Shown piece after piece: positions 25,329 to 32,393 of a stretch of 64,000 nucleotides of DNA. The notes under the pieces are model-generated. The model was not told where the DNA came from and did not search any database. It saw nothing but the letters and a program-made list of their open reading frames with translations. Position 1 is the first letter of the stretch, and each line of letters opens with the position of its first letter. The DNA is taken from assembly GCA_041390365.1 (NCBI GenBank), contig JAWKQB010000001.1, forward strand, positions 62,001 through 126,000, given 5' to 3'. The position numbers were made by a program, and so were the translations under genes. The DNA comes from Syntrophotaleaceae bacterium (lineage in GTDB: Bacteria; Desulfobacterota; Desulfuromonadia; Desulfuromonadales; Syntrophotaleaceae).

Positions 25329-25982
25329 ATGGAAACCATCGAACTGTTCAGCGCCCGGGTCTGCCCCTATGCCCACCGCAGCCGTCTGGCCCTGATGGAA
25401 AAGGGTCTGCCCTTCGAGCTGGTGGAAATCGATCTGCGCAACAAGCCAGCCTGGTACAGGGAGATCAACCCCTTTGAATCCGTTCCGGCTCTTCGCCAGG
25501 GCAGCTTCCTCCTGCGGGAATCCCTGGTCATCAATGAATATGTCGAAGAGCTGACTCCCGAACCTCCCCTGTTGCCGGCGGTCCCCCGGCAGAGGGCCGA
25601 GGCCAGATTGTGGATCAGTTTTGCCGACTCCCGCATGGTTCCTCTGTTCTATCGGCTGCTCAAGGCGCGGGGCGAGGAGGAAAAAGCCACCGCCGGCCGG
25701 GATCTGTTGTCGGTTCTCTCCTGTCTCGACGAAGAGTTGCACCGCCGCCAGGGGGGCGGACCCTACTGGGGCGGCAGGTCGGTCTGTCTGACCGATCTTG
25801 CCCTCTACCCCTGGTTCGAACGCTGGCCGGTGCTGGAGCATTATCGGGGATGGGCGATTCCCCGGGATATGACGGCTCTTCTCAGCTGGGTCGAGGCGAT
25901 GAAAGGCCGGGACGCTGTGGTGCGCGGCGGGCAGAGCGCCGAATTCTACATCGGCGAGTATGCGCGCTATGCGGAGGGTTGA
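25329..25982 (+). CDS. Glutathione S-transferase family protein
   Basis: 217 aa, AGGAGG upstream. The N-terminal thioredoxin-like domain has RVCPYAHRSRLAL (active CPYA site as in omega/stringent-starvation-like GSTs), the cis-Pro segment ESVPALRQG and the Glu-Ser LRESLVINEYVEE for glutathione contact. An all-helical domain follows with TDLALYPWFERW. Reaction and substrate are unknown. Convergent with the Mrp operon, whose last gene ends 11 nt away. Confidence 0.85.
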   Translation: METIELFSARVCPYAHRSRLALMEKGLPFELVEIDLRNKPAWYREINPFESVPALRQGSFLLRESLVINEYVEELTPEPPLLPAVPRQRAEARLWISFADSRMVPLFYRLLKARGEEEKATAGRDLLSVLSCLDEELHRRQGGGPYWGGRSVCLTDLALYPWFERWPVLEHYRGWAIPRDMTALLSWVEAMKGRDAVVRGGQSAEFYIGEYARYAEG

Positions 25983-25992
25983 ACGTTGGGGC

Positions 25993-26367
25993 TCAACCCT
26001 TCTCTTCTTCCTCTGCACCGACGGAAGCCAGGTTGCCCTCTTCGCCATACCGGCCACGCAGTTCGTCCAGGAAAGTCCCCTGCCAGAGTCGAATGCCATC
26101 GAGATAGGCGATACGCGCGATGCGATGGGCGGCGATAGGGGTGGTCAGCAAGAGGAAAACGGCCGTTGCCAGGGCACGGGTGGCGATGTCGAGCCGGGCG
26201 AAGTACCAGGCAAAGCCGATCAGCAGCAGGACCAGCCCGAGGTTGGCCGACTTGGAGGTGCAGGCCAGGCGCATGAACAGGTCCGGCATGCGCAGTATGC
26301 CGATGGCCGCGATCAAAGTGAAGAGGGACCCGCTGACGAGCAGCACGCAAATCAAAACCTCTTTCAT
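25993..26367 (-). CDS. mnhG: Na+/H+ antiporter subunit MnhG/MrpG
   Basis: 124 aa. Three membrane helices with the typical MnhG start MKEVLICVLLVSGSLFTLIAAIG and the conserved RMPDLFMRLACTSKSANLG, then TTPIAAHRIARIAY. A charged C-terminal tail of ~30 residues extends beyond shorter homologues. Last gene of the seven-gene Mrp operon; its ATG overlaps the mnhF stop by 4 nt. Confidence 0.9.
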   Translation of the reverse strand: MKEVLICVLLVSGSLFTLIAAIGILRMPDLFMRLACTSKSANLGLVLLLIGFAWYFARLDIATRALATAVFLLLTTPIAAHRIARIAYLDGIRLWQGTFLDELRGRYGEEGNLASVGAEEEEKG

Positions 26368-26633
26368 ACGCCCCCCCGTTTCTCGATATAGTAGGCGAAG
26401 CCGATAACGCTCAAAAAGGCGATACCTGCCCAGATGGCCGTCACATCCACCGCCACCGCATGTTTTTCCTCTATTCCCGACACCAGAATGATTCCCGCTA
26501 TCGAGATGGCGATCAGGTCGAAAGCCACAATCCGGTTACTCAGATCCGGTCCGAGAAACAGGCGGATGAAGGCCAGGGCCATGGCCCCATAGAGCAGGGG
26601 AGAGACGATCCAGGTAATGACCAGGCTGATCAC
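26364..26633 (-). CDS. mnhF: Na+/H+ antiporter subunit MnhF/MrpF
   Basis: 89 aa from a GTG start whose GTGA overlaps the mnhE stop. The longer frame upstream is only the reverse of mnhE coding sequence in another phase and is rejected. Three helices, with the conserved LGPDLSNRIVAFDLIAISI and the C-terminal FAYYIEKRG. A small membrane subunit needed for assembly and activity of the Mrp antiporter. Confidence 0.9.
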   Translation of the reverse strand: MISLVITWIVSPLLYGAMALAFIRLFLGPDLSNRIVAFDLIAISIAGIILVSGIEEKHAVAVDVTAIWAGIAFLSVIGFAYYIEKRGGV

Positions 26634-27112
26634 TGCAGCAGCTCCTTGATCGGTTTTTCGAACTTGTTTTTGAGGTCTCTTTTGAACTTTTCCGGGTCGT
26701 CCACATACATGGCATGGATGTAAAGGGTTTTTCGGTCGTCGGAAACGTCCAGACTGAGGGTTCCCGGAGTCAGGGTGATGACGTTGGCCAGGAAGGTGAT
26801 CCCCAGGTCGGACTCCAGTTCCAGGGGGATGGCGAGAACCGCCGGTCGCATGTGATGCACGGGGGTGACGACGTCGAAGGCGATGCGCAGGGCGGACAGC
26901 AGTATCTCCCACAGGAAAAAGGCGATGAATCTGGATCCGAGAAAAATCTTGTGCAGATAGAAGATCAGCGGCACGCCTTCACCGGTGGGATGCGAGATCC
27001 ACAGGGCCAGAGATCCGAGAGCGAACCCAAGGAAGAAATTGCCCAGCGAAAAGTTGCCGGTCAGGGCCATCCAGATCAGCGGCAGAAAAACGATCCCCCA
27101 GAAACGCTTCAT
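26630..27112 (-). CDS. mnhE: Na+/H+ antiporter subunit MnhE/MrpE
   Basis: 160 aa. Two or three N-terminal helices (VFLPLIWMALTGNFSLGNF) followed by the soluble domain with the family marks AVLAIPLELESDLGITFLAN and ITLTPGTLSLDVSDD. MnhE supports assembly of the complex. Overlaps mnhD and mnhF by 4 nt each. Confidence 0.9.
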   Translation of the reverse strand: MKRFWGIVFLPLIWMALTGNFSLGNFFLGFALGSLALWISHPTGEGVPLIFYLHKIFLGSRFIAFFLWEILLSALRIAFDVVTPVHHMRPAVLAIPLELESDLGITFLANVITLTPGTLSLDVSDDRKTLYIHAMYVDDPEKFKRDLKNKFEKPIKELLQ

Positions 27113-28620
27113 GGCCTTGCTCCCAGTACGGCTTGAATGTACTGTCCGGGATCGAGCAGCTGGGAGGCTGCCTGACCGGCCAGTTCGAACAGAGGTTTAG
27201 GCCAGAAGCCGATCCCAAGGGTCAGCAGGGCCAGGGTGATGATCGGGATATAGAGCAGGGCCGCTTCGGGGAAATCCAGTTTTTTCTGGGGTGGCCGGCC
27301 TTCGGAATGGTCTATCGGTACCTTGCCCCAAAACGCCTTCGTCCAGATTTTACTCATGGACAAAAGCGTCAGGATGCCGACAAAAAGGGCGGTGGCGCCG
27401 ATGAGAAAGCGCCCTTCCTGAAAACTGGACCAGATCAGAAACAGTTTGGCCCAGAATCCGCTAAGGGGCGGCAGGCCCGCCAGGGACAGGGCCGATATCA
27501 GGAACAGGATGCCCAGCCAGGGAGCCGTGCGAGCCAGCCCGCCCAGCCCGGCCAGCTCCTCGGTGCCTCGCAGGCGCCGGGCAACGCCCCCGACCAGGAA
27601 CAGGTTGGTTTTGGCGAGAATATTGTGGATCGTGAAAAATATCCCTCCCGCCAGGGCCAGGGGGGCGAAGAGGGCCAGACCCATGATCATATAGCCGATC
27701 TGGCTGATGATGTGAAAGGAAAGGATATGCCGGATGTTGTTTTTGGAAACGGCACCGAAGACCCCTGTGACCATGGTCAGCCCGGCCAGCAGCAGGATCA
27801 GTTCATGGGTGAAGGAGATGTCCTGGACAAACAGCAGGGTAAAGACCCGGATCAGTGAATAGACCCCTACCTTGGTCTGCAGTCCTGAAAACAGGGCGGT
27901 GACGGCGACCGGCGGGGCGTTGTAGGAATCCGGCAGCCAGGCAAAGAAGGGGAACAGGGCCGCCTTGATGCCGAAGGCTACCAGAAAAAGCATGGCGAGT
28001 ATGGACGAGATGCCGGGATTGCCGAGATTCTGCAGCCGCAGGGCAATATCGGCCATGTTAAGGGTGCCGATCATGCCGTAAAGGATTCCCAGGGCGGTGA
28101 GGAAAAAGGCCGAGGCCACCAGGTTGAGCACGACATATTTGATGCCTCCCTGGAGCTGCCCCTTTTCGCCACCCAGACATAACAGAATGAAGGAGGCCAT
28201 GAGCATGACCTCGTACCAGACATAAAGGTTGAACAGGTCGCCGGCCAGAAAGCAGCCGGCAACCCCCATCAGCAGCATATGCTGAAAGATGTGGAAGCCG
28301 TGGCGCTGACGATCCCGATCGATGTCGACCAGAGCGTAACAGGTTGCGCCGGCATTGATAATCGCGGCGATGGCGATCATCAGGGCGCTCAGCATGTCCG
28401 CCACAAGGCTGATCCCGAAGGGAGCCGGCCAGTTTCCGGCCTGCAGTACCAGGTAGCCTTGGCTGCGGACCGCTCCCAGCAGGGTCAGGGCTGCATAAAG
28501 CTGGGCCGCCGATCCCAGGATCGATAACAATTGCTGCAGCCGGACCGATTTCAGGCAGATCAGGCATAGAACCGATGTGCAGAAAGGGATCAGCAGAGGC
28601 AGGGTGATCAGATGCATCAT
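27109..28620 (-). CDS. mnhD: Na+/H+ antiporter subunit MnhD/MrpD
   Basis: 503 aa, about fourteen helices, homologous to the proton-pumping subunits (NuoN/M type) of complex I. Conserved segments: YVWYEVMLMASFILLCLGG with the key Glu of helix 5, FGIKAALFPFFAWLPDSY with the key Lys of helix 7, and IGYMIMGLALF. MnhD together with MnhA forms the ion-translocating core. Overlaps both neighbours by 4 nt. Confidence 0.95.
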   Translation of the reverse strand: MMHLITLPLLIPFCTSVLCLICLKSVRLQQLLSILGSAAQLYAALTLLGAVRSQGYLVLQAGNWPAPFGISLVADMLSALMIAIAAIINAGATCYALVDIDRDRQRHGFHIFQHMLLMGVAGCFLAGDLFNLYVWYEVMLMASFILLCLGGEKGQLQGGIKYVVLNLVASAFFLTALGILYGMIGTLNMADIALRLQNLGNPGISSILAMLFLVAFGIKAALFPFFAWLPDSYNAPPVAVTALFSGLQTKVGVYSLIRVFTLLFVQDISFTHELILLLAGLTMVTGVFGAVSKNNIRHILSFHIISQIGYMIMGLALFAPLALAGGIFFTIHNILAKTNLFLVGGVARRLRGTEELAGLGGLARTAPWLGILFLISALSLAGLPPLSGFWAKLFLIWSSFQEGRFLIGATALFVGILTLLSMSKIWTKAFWGKVPIDHSEGRPPQKKLDFPEAALLYIPIITLALLTLGIGFWPKPLFELAGQAASQLLDPGQYIQAVLGARP

Positions 28621-28964
28621 TGATCCGTTGTCCTCATCTCGTCGAGATTATCCACCCCTGCCGTTCCGGCGGCTTGCCGGAAAAGGACCAGGGTGAAGGC
28701 CAATACGCCGAAGGCGATGACAATCGCGGTCAACACCAGGGCCTGGGGCAACGGGTCGGCGACAGTTTCAAGGGGTCGGGTCAGGCCTTTTTCGATGAGA
28801 GGCGGCTGTCCGCGGGTCAATCCGGCAGCGGTCAAGATCAGCAGGTTGACCGCGTTTGCCAGAATGCTCAGGCCGATGATCACCCGGACGGGAGTCGGCC
28901 GCAACATCATGAAAACGCCGGTTGCATACAGTCCGCCCACAACCAGGGCCAGCAGGATTTCCAT
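28617..28964 (-). CDS. mnhC: Na+/H+ antiporter subunit MnhC/MrpC
   Basis: 115 aa, three helices, NuoK-like: LYATGVFMMLRPTPVRVIIG, then LSILANAVNLLIL and the C-terminal ALVLTAIVIAFGVLAFTLVL. The usual Glu-bearing NuoK core is matched by the conserved small-residue packing. Starts 3 nt after mnhB. Confidence 0.9.
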   Translation of the reverse strand: MEILLALVVGGLYATGVFMMLRPTPVRVIIGLSILANAVNLLILTAAGLTRGQPPLIEKGLTRPLETVADPLPQALVLTAIVIAFGVLAFTLVLFRQAAGTAGVDNLDEMRTTDQ

Positions 28965-28967
28965 CAG

Positions 28968-29375
28968 TCATTCCTCTCCAAGGGCAATCATCATGGCCAG
29001 TACGGCCCCCAGAACCACAAGAAAGATCCCGATATCGAACAGCAGCGGGGTGCCGAGTTTGAAAGGGGCGGGTTCGAATATTTCCACCCATCGGGCGGTC
29101 AGAAAAGGATCTCCGTCGAAATATCCGGCCAGTCCGCTGCCAATGACCACAAGCAGACCGAGACCGACCAGGCTGCGGGGGTCGATTCGGGCCAGACGGC
29201 GTGTTTCCTCAACCCCGAAGGCCAGCAGATACAGGCCGAAGGCCGCGGAGGCGATCAGGCCTCCGATAAAGCCGCCTCCCGGAAGGTTGTGACCCCGCAG
29301 CAGCAGAAAAACCGCAAACAGCAGGATCATCGGCATCAGAAAACGGGTGGCGGTGGCCAAAATTAGCGATTTCAT
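28968..29375 (-). CDS. mnhB: Na+/H+ antiporter subunit MnhB/MrpB
   Basis: 135 aa; ATG at 29375 overlaps the mnhA stop by 4 nt. The hallmark LLRGHNLPGGGFIGGLIASA lies at residues 24-43, followed by FGVEETRRLARIDPRSLVGLG and TPLLFDIGIFLVVLG. Four helices. The separate mnhB, with mnhA of full length, places this as a seven-subunit group-1 Mrp system. Confidence 0.95.
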   Translation of the reverse strand: MKSLILATATRFLMPMILLFAVFLLLRGHNLPGGGFIGGLIASAAFGLYLLAFGVEETRRLARIDPRSLVGLGLLVVIGSGLAGYFDGDPFLTARWVEIFEPAPFKLGTPLLFDIGIFLVVLGAVLAMMIALGEE

Positions 29376-31675
29376 CGGTTTTTCCGTTTCTGGGGGGAGA
29401 ACTTTAAAAGAGCCCAGATCCCCACCCCGGCCATTCCCAGCACGGTGATTTCGCCCAGGGTGTCCAGGGCGCGGAAGTCGACCAGAATGGTATTGACCAC
29501 GTTTCTTCCAAAGCCTTCGGGAACGCTTCTGTCCAGGAAAAACCCGCTGATGCGTTCGCCCCGTGGTCCTCCCAGAGCCACCAGGGTGAGAATCGTCATC
29601 AGCAAGCCGGCAGCTATGGAGACGGCCGCATCCAGCCGCAAGGTCCGCCGATGGACCAGGCGGCTGAAGAGGGGCAGGCGGTGGAAGATCAGGACGAACA
29701 GCAGGACCGTCATGGTTTCTATGCTGAACTGGGTCATGGCCACATCGGGCGCGCCGAACATGGCGTAGAGAAGGGCCACGCCGTATCCCACCACCCCCAT
29801 GGCCAGTATGGCCACCAGACGTTCCCCGGAATGGGCGGTGACCCAGGCGGCAGCCAGAATGATTGCCGAAACGATCAGATCTCCGTATTGCAGGGGTGTG
29901 ACACGGAATGCGATGGAGAAATCGCCTCGCCCGATCAGAGCAGCCCCGGTGAAAACCGTTGCCGTGATGAAAATCATCAGCAGGTAGTAGCGGAGCCGTC
30001 CGTTTTGCAGAAGAGCTGTCTGCCAGCCGGAAAAGGCGAAAGTTTTGGCCAGCAACCGCTCGTAAGCGACTTCGGCTCCATAGCGGGCCAGGCCGGCCCA
30101 CCTTTCCGTTTTATTCACAAGAAAATCCTTTTGCCTGTAGATCAGATAGCCGCCGACCAGAGTCAGGACGCTGAAGCCGAGAACCGGGGTAAAACCGTGC
30201 CATAGAGCGAGTTTCGGGGCCTCGTATCCCGGCAGAAGAGAGCGCAGTGACGGCGTCACCAGCAGACGGTCGGTGGTACCGGCGAAAAGGCCCGCACCCA
30301 ATCCGATAGTCGCCAGAATCAGGGGGGGCAGCCACTGCCCGGGAGGAACGGGTCCGTGAGGAAGCCGGTCGAACCGGGATGTCCCGAAAAAGGGGCGAAG
30401 GCCTGTCAGTGACGATACGGCCACCATCAGCAGACTGGTCAACAGGGCGGCGAGAATGCTCGGGGCCGCCGCCCGGGGGGCGGAGAGCACAACCTCGTAG
30501 AACAGTTCCTTGCCGAGAAAGCCGATAAAAGGGATTACTCCCGCCATGGAGAGGACGGCCATCATGACGGCGATGCCGACCAGGGGCATCTGGCGGAAAA
30601 GTCCGCCCAGTCCCCTGAGATCTCGGCTGCCCGTTGCATGGTCGATGGCCCCGACCGCCAGGAAAAGGGGCGCTTTGTAGAGGGCATGGGCCACCAGATA
30701 GACAATGGCAGCCTCGAGGGAGCGGGGGATGTCGAGGCCGATCAGAAACACCAGGGTACCCAGGGAACTGACGGTGGCATAGGCGAGCAGGCGCTTCAGA
30801 TCGGTCTGCCGCAGGGCCAGCCAGATGCCTCCCAGCATGGTGAATCCGCCGACGGTTTCCAGCAGGCCGTGCCACAGAGCTGTTTCGCCCAGAATGGGAC
30901 TCAGGCGGAAAAGCAGATAGATGCCGGCCTTGACCATGGTGGCGGAATGCAGATAGGCGCTCACCGGGGTGGGTGCCTGCATGGCATTGGGCAGCCAGAA
31001 ATGAAAGGGGAACTGGGCCGATTTGGTGAAGGCGCCCGCGGCCGCCAGCAGCACGATCGGAAGGTACCATGCATGTTCCCGGATCAGGTCGGCCTTTTCC
31101 GCCATCAGGCCAAACTCCAGGGTGCCGGCGATCTCTCCCATCAAAAGGAGGGAGGCCAGCAGGGCCAGCCCGCCCAGGCTGGTGACCAGCAGGGCCTGAA
31201 GAGCCGAGGCGGGGACCTTCTCGCGCTGGTGGTCGAAGCCGATCAGCAGAAAGGAAGTCAGTGAGGTCAGTTCCCAGAAGACGAAAAGAGTGATCAGATT
31301 GGCGGCCAGGACCAGCCCGAGCATGGAGCCCATGAACAGGTACAGGAGAAGAAAAAAACGGCCCAGTTCCTTGTGGCCTGCCAGATAACTGCCGCTGTAC
31401 AGCATGATCAGGGCGCCGACGCCGGTGATCAGAAGCACAAACACCAGGCTCAGGCCGTCGAGTTGGAAAGTGAGGCCTATGCCGAGTTCCGGAAGCCACG
31501 GCCAAGCCTCGGTGAAGGTTCCTCCCCGGGAGACAGCCTCAATCCGGGCCAGAAAATAGATCGTCAGAGCAAGCGGAGGGGCGGCCATCCACCACCCTGA
31601 CCTGGATCTGAAAATACGGATCAGGCCGGGCGCCAACAGGGCCAGCAGAAAAACCGAACCGACGGCGAATCCCAT
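29372..31675 (-). CDS. mnhA: Na+/H+ antiporter subunit MnhA/MrpA
   Basis: 767 aa, first gene of mnhABCDEFG, with GGGAGGGG before the ATG. The N-terminal ~500 residues are NuoL-like (FVFWELTSLTSFLLIGFDHQ with the helix-5 Glu, FTKSAQFPFHFWLPNAMQAP with the key Lys). The C-terminal ~200 residues carry the MnhA-specific domain (GAPDVAMTQFSIETMTVLLF, LDTLGEITVLGMAGVGIWAL). The complex exchanges cytosolic Na+ for external H+, useful in saline or alkaline settings. All seven genes are joined by overlaps, so one transcript and coupled translation are expected. Confidence 0.95.
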   Translation of the reverse strand: MGFAVGSVFLLALLAPGLIRIFRSRSGWWMAAPPLALTIYFLARIEAVSRGGTFTEAWPWLPELGIGLTFQLDGLSLVFVLLITGVGALIMLYSGSYLAGHKELGRFFLLLYLFMGSMLGLVLAANLITLFVFWELTSLTSFLLIGFDHQREKVPASALQALLVTSLGGLALLASLLLMGEIAGTLEFGLMAEKADLIREHAWYLPIVLLAAAGAFTKSAQFPFHFWLPNAMQAPTPVSAYLHSATMVKAGIYLLFRLSPILGETALWHGLLETVGGFTMLGGIWLALRQTDLKRLLAYATVSSLGTLVFLIGLDIPRSLEAAIVYLVAHALYKAPLFLAVGAIDHATGSRDLRGLGGLFRQMPLVGIAVMMAVLSMAGVIPFIGFLGKELFYEVVLSAPRAAAPSILAALLTSLLMVAVSSLTGLRPFFGTSRFDRLPHGPVPPGQWLPPLILATIGLGAGLFAGTTDRLLVTPSLRSLLPGYEAPKLALWHGFTPVLGFSVLTLVGGYLIYRQKDFLVNKTERWAGLARYGAEVAYERLLAKTFAFSGWQTALLQNGRLRYYLLMIFITATVFTGAALIGRGDFSIAFRVTPLQYGDLIVSAIILAAAWVTAHSGERLVAILAMGVVGYGVALLYAMFGAPDVAMTQFSIETMTVLLFVLIFHRLPLFSRLVHRRTLRLDAAVSIAAGLLMTILTLVALGGPRGERISGFFLDRSVPEGFGRNVVNTILVDFRALDTLGEITVLGMAGVGIWALLKFSPQKRKNR

Positions 31676-32083
31676 GGGGAAAGCCCCTCCCTAGGAGCTT
31701 GCCGGACTCTGGGAATGGAACGGCGTGCCCCAGGCCAGACAGAAATCATGCTGGTATTGAAAGAAAAACAAGCCTTTCCAGATTTTAATGGATGCCCCGG
31801 GACAATGCAAACCCGGGGAGGAAAAAAGGGGACTGACGGAGGAACCACAGGCTGTTGTGTAGCGGTCCGTGGCGGTTTGTGTCTCTTTGTAACTTGAGTT
31901 CAAAGGTGCGGGCGGGATGTTACAGTTTGACCCCTTGAGCCAAGTCTTTGAATAATCATGGAAAAGCGGGGTGAAGAGGGGATAGCTCAATTCTGGCAAC
32001 GGCCTTGCAGAACGAGCAGAGAACACTTTTTGATTTTAGAGGAGGTTTGCGTCCCCTTTCCCTGCCGCCCGGGAGGATCATGC
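31676..32083. other. 408-nt gap between divergent mnhA and the RHH gene
   Basis: It must contain the mnhA promoter (minus strand). A perfect 7-bp stem CCCCGGG / CCCGGGG with a 10-nt loop lies at about 31795-31818 within the presumed mnhA leader. I could not match a known Na+ riboswitch here. A possible sigma-70 promoter for the plus strand is listed separately. Confidence 0.4.
31927..31956 (+). promoter_or_regulatory. Possible sigma-70 promoter before the RHH gene
   Basis: TTGACC, an 18-nt spacer, then AATAAT. It lies ~130 nt upstream of the ATG at 32084. Only a consensus-based guess. Confidence 0.3.
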
Positions 32084-32251
32084 ATGGGCAAGACCGTGGA
32101 TAAGCCTAAGAAATACATTGTTTCCTGCCGTATCAGTCGTCAGGAGATGGAGCAGTTGCAAAGGGTGGCCCGCCAGTCGGGAACCAATATTTCCAGCCTG
32201 CTGCGGGAGACCCTGAACTGCCTCGCGGAGCCGGGAGTGACCGGGGAATGA
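32084..32251 (+). CDS. Small ribbon-helix-helix protein
   Basis: 55 aa; GGGAGG lies 8 nt before the ATG. KKYIVSCRISRQEMEQLQRV followed by ARQSGTNISSLLRETLN has the strand, helix (residues ~17-28), turn and helix pattern of MetJ/Arc-type DNA-binding proteins. No toxin gene is adjacent, so it is a stand-alone candidate regulator. A terminator follows directly. Confidence 0.65.
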   Translation: MGKTVDKPKKYIVSCRISRQEMEQLQRVARQSGTNISSLLRETLNCLAEPGVTGE

Positions 32252-32291
32252 TCCCCCATAATGCCTTTTGAACGGCGGCATCATGAGCATG

Positions 32292-32319
32292 AGGGGCACC
32301 TTTCGAGTGCCCCTTTTTT
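32292..32319 (+). terminator. Rho-independent terminator
   Basis: Stem AGGGGCAC / GTGCCCCT with a 7-nt loop, then TTTTT. It separates the RHH gene from ileS. Confidence 0.85.
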
Positions 32320-32393
32320 CTTGACTTATCCAGTCATTTTGCTAACGTACTTCCCTTGTTTTCCCCACCTGAAAGCCATCCGGGAGGAGCGCT

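Noticed and set aside
31690..31830. Na+-responsive riboswitch before mnhA
   Set aside because: A small stem is present but I could not match the conserved core of a known sodium riboswitch.
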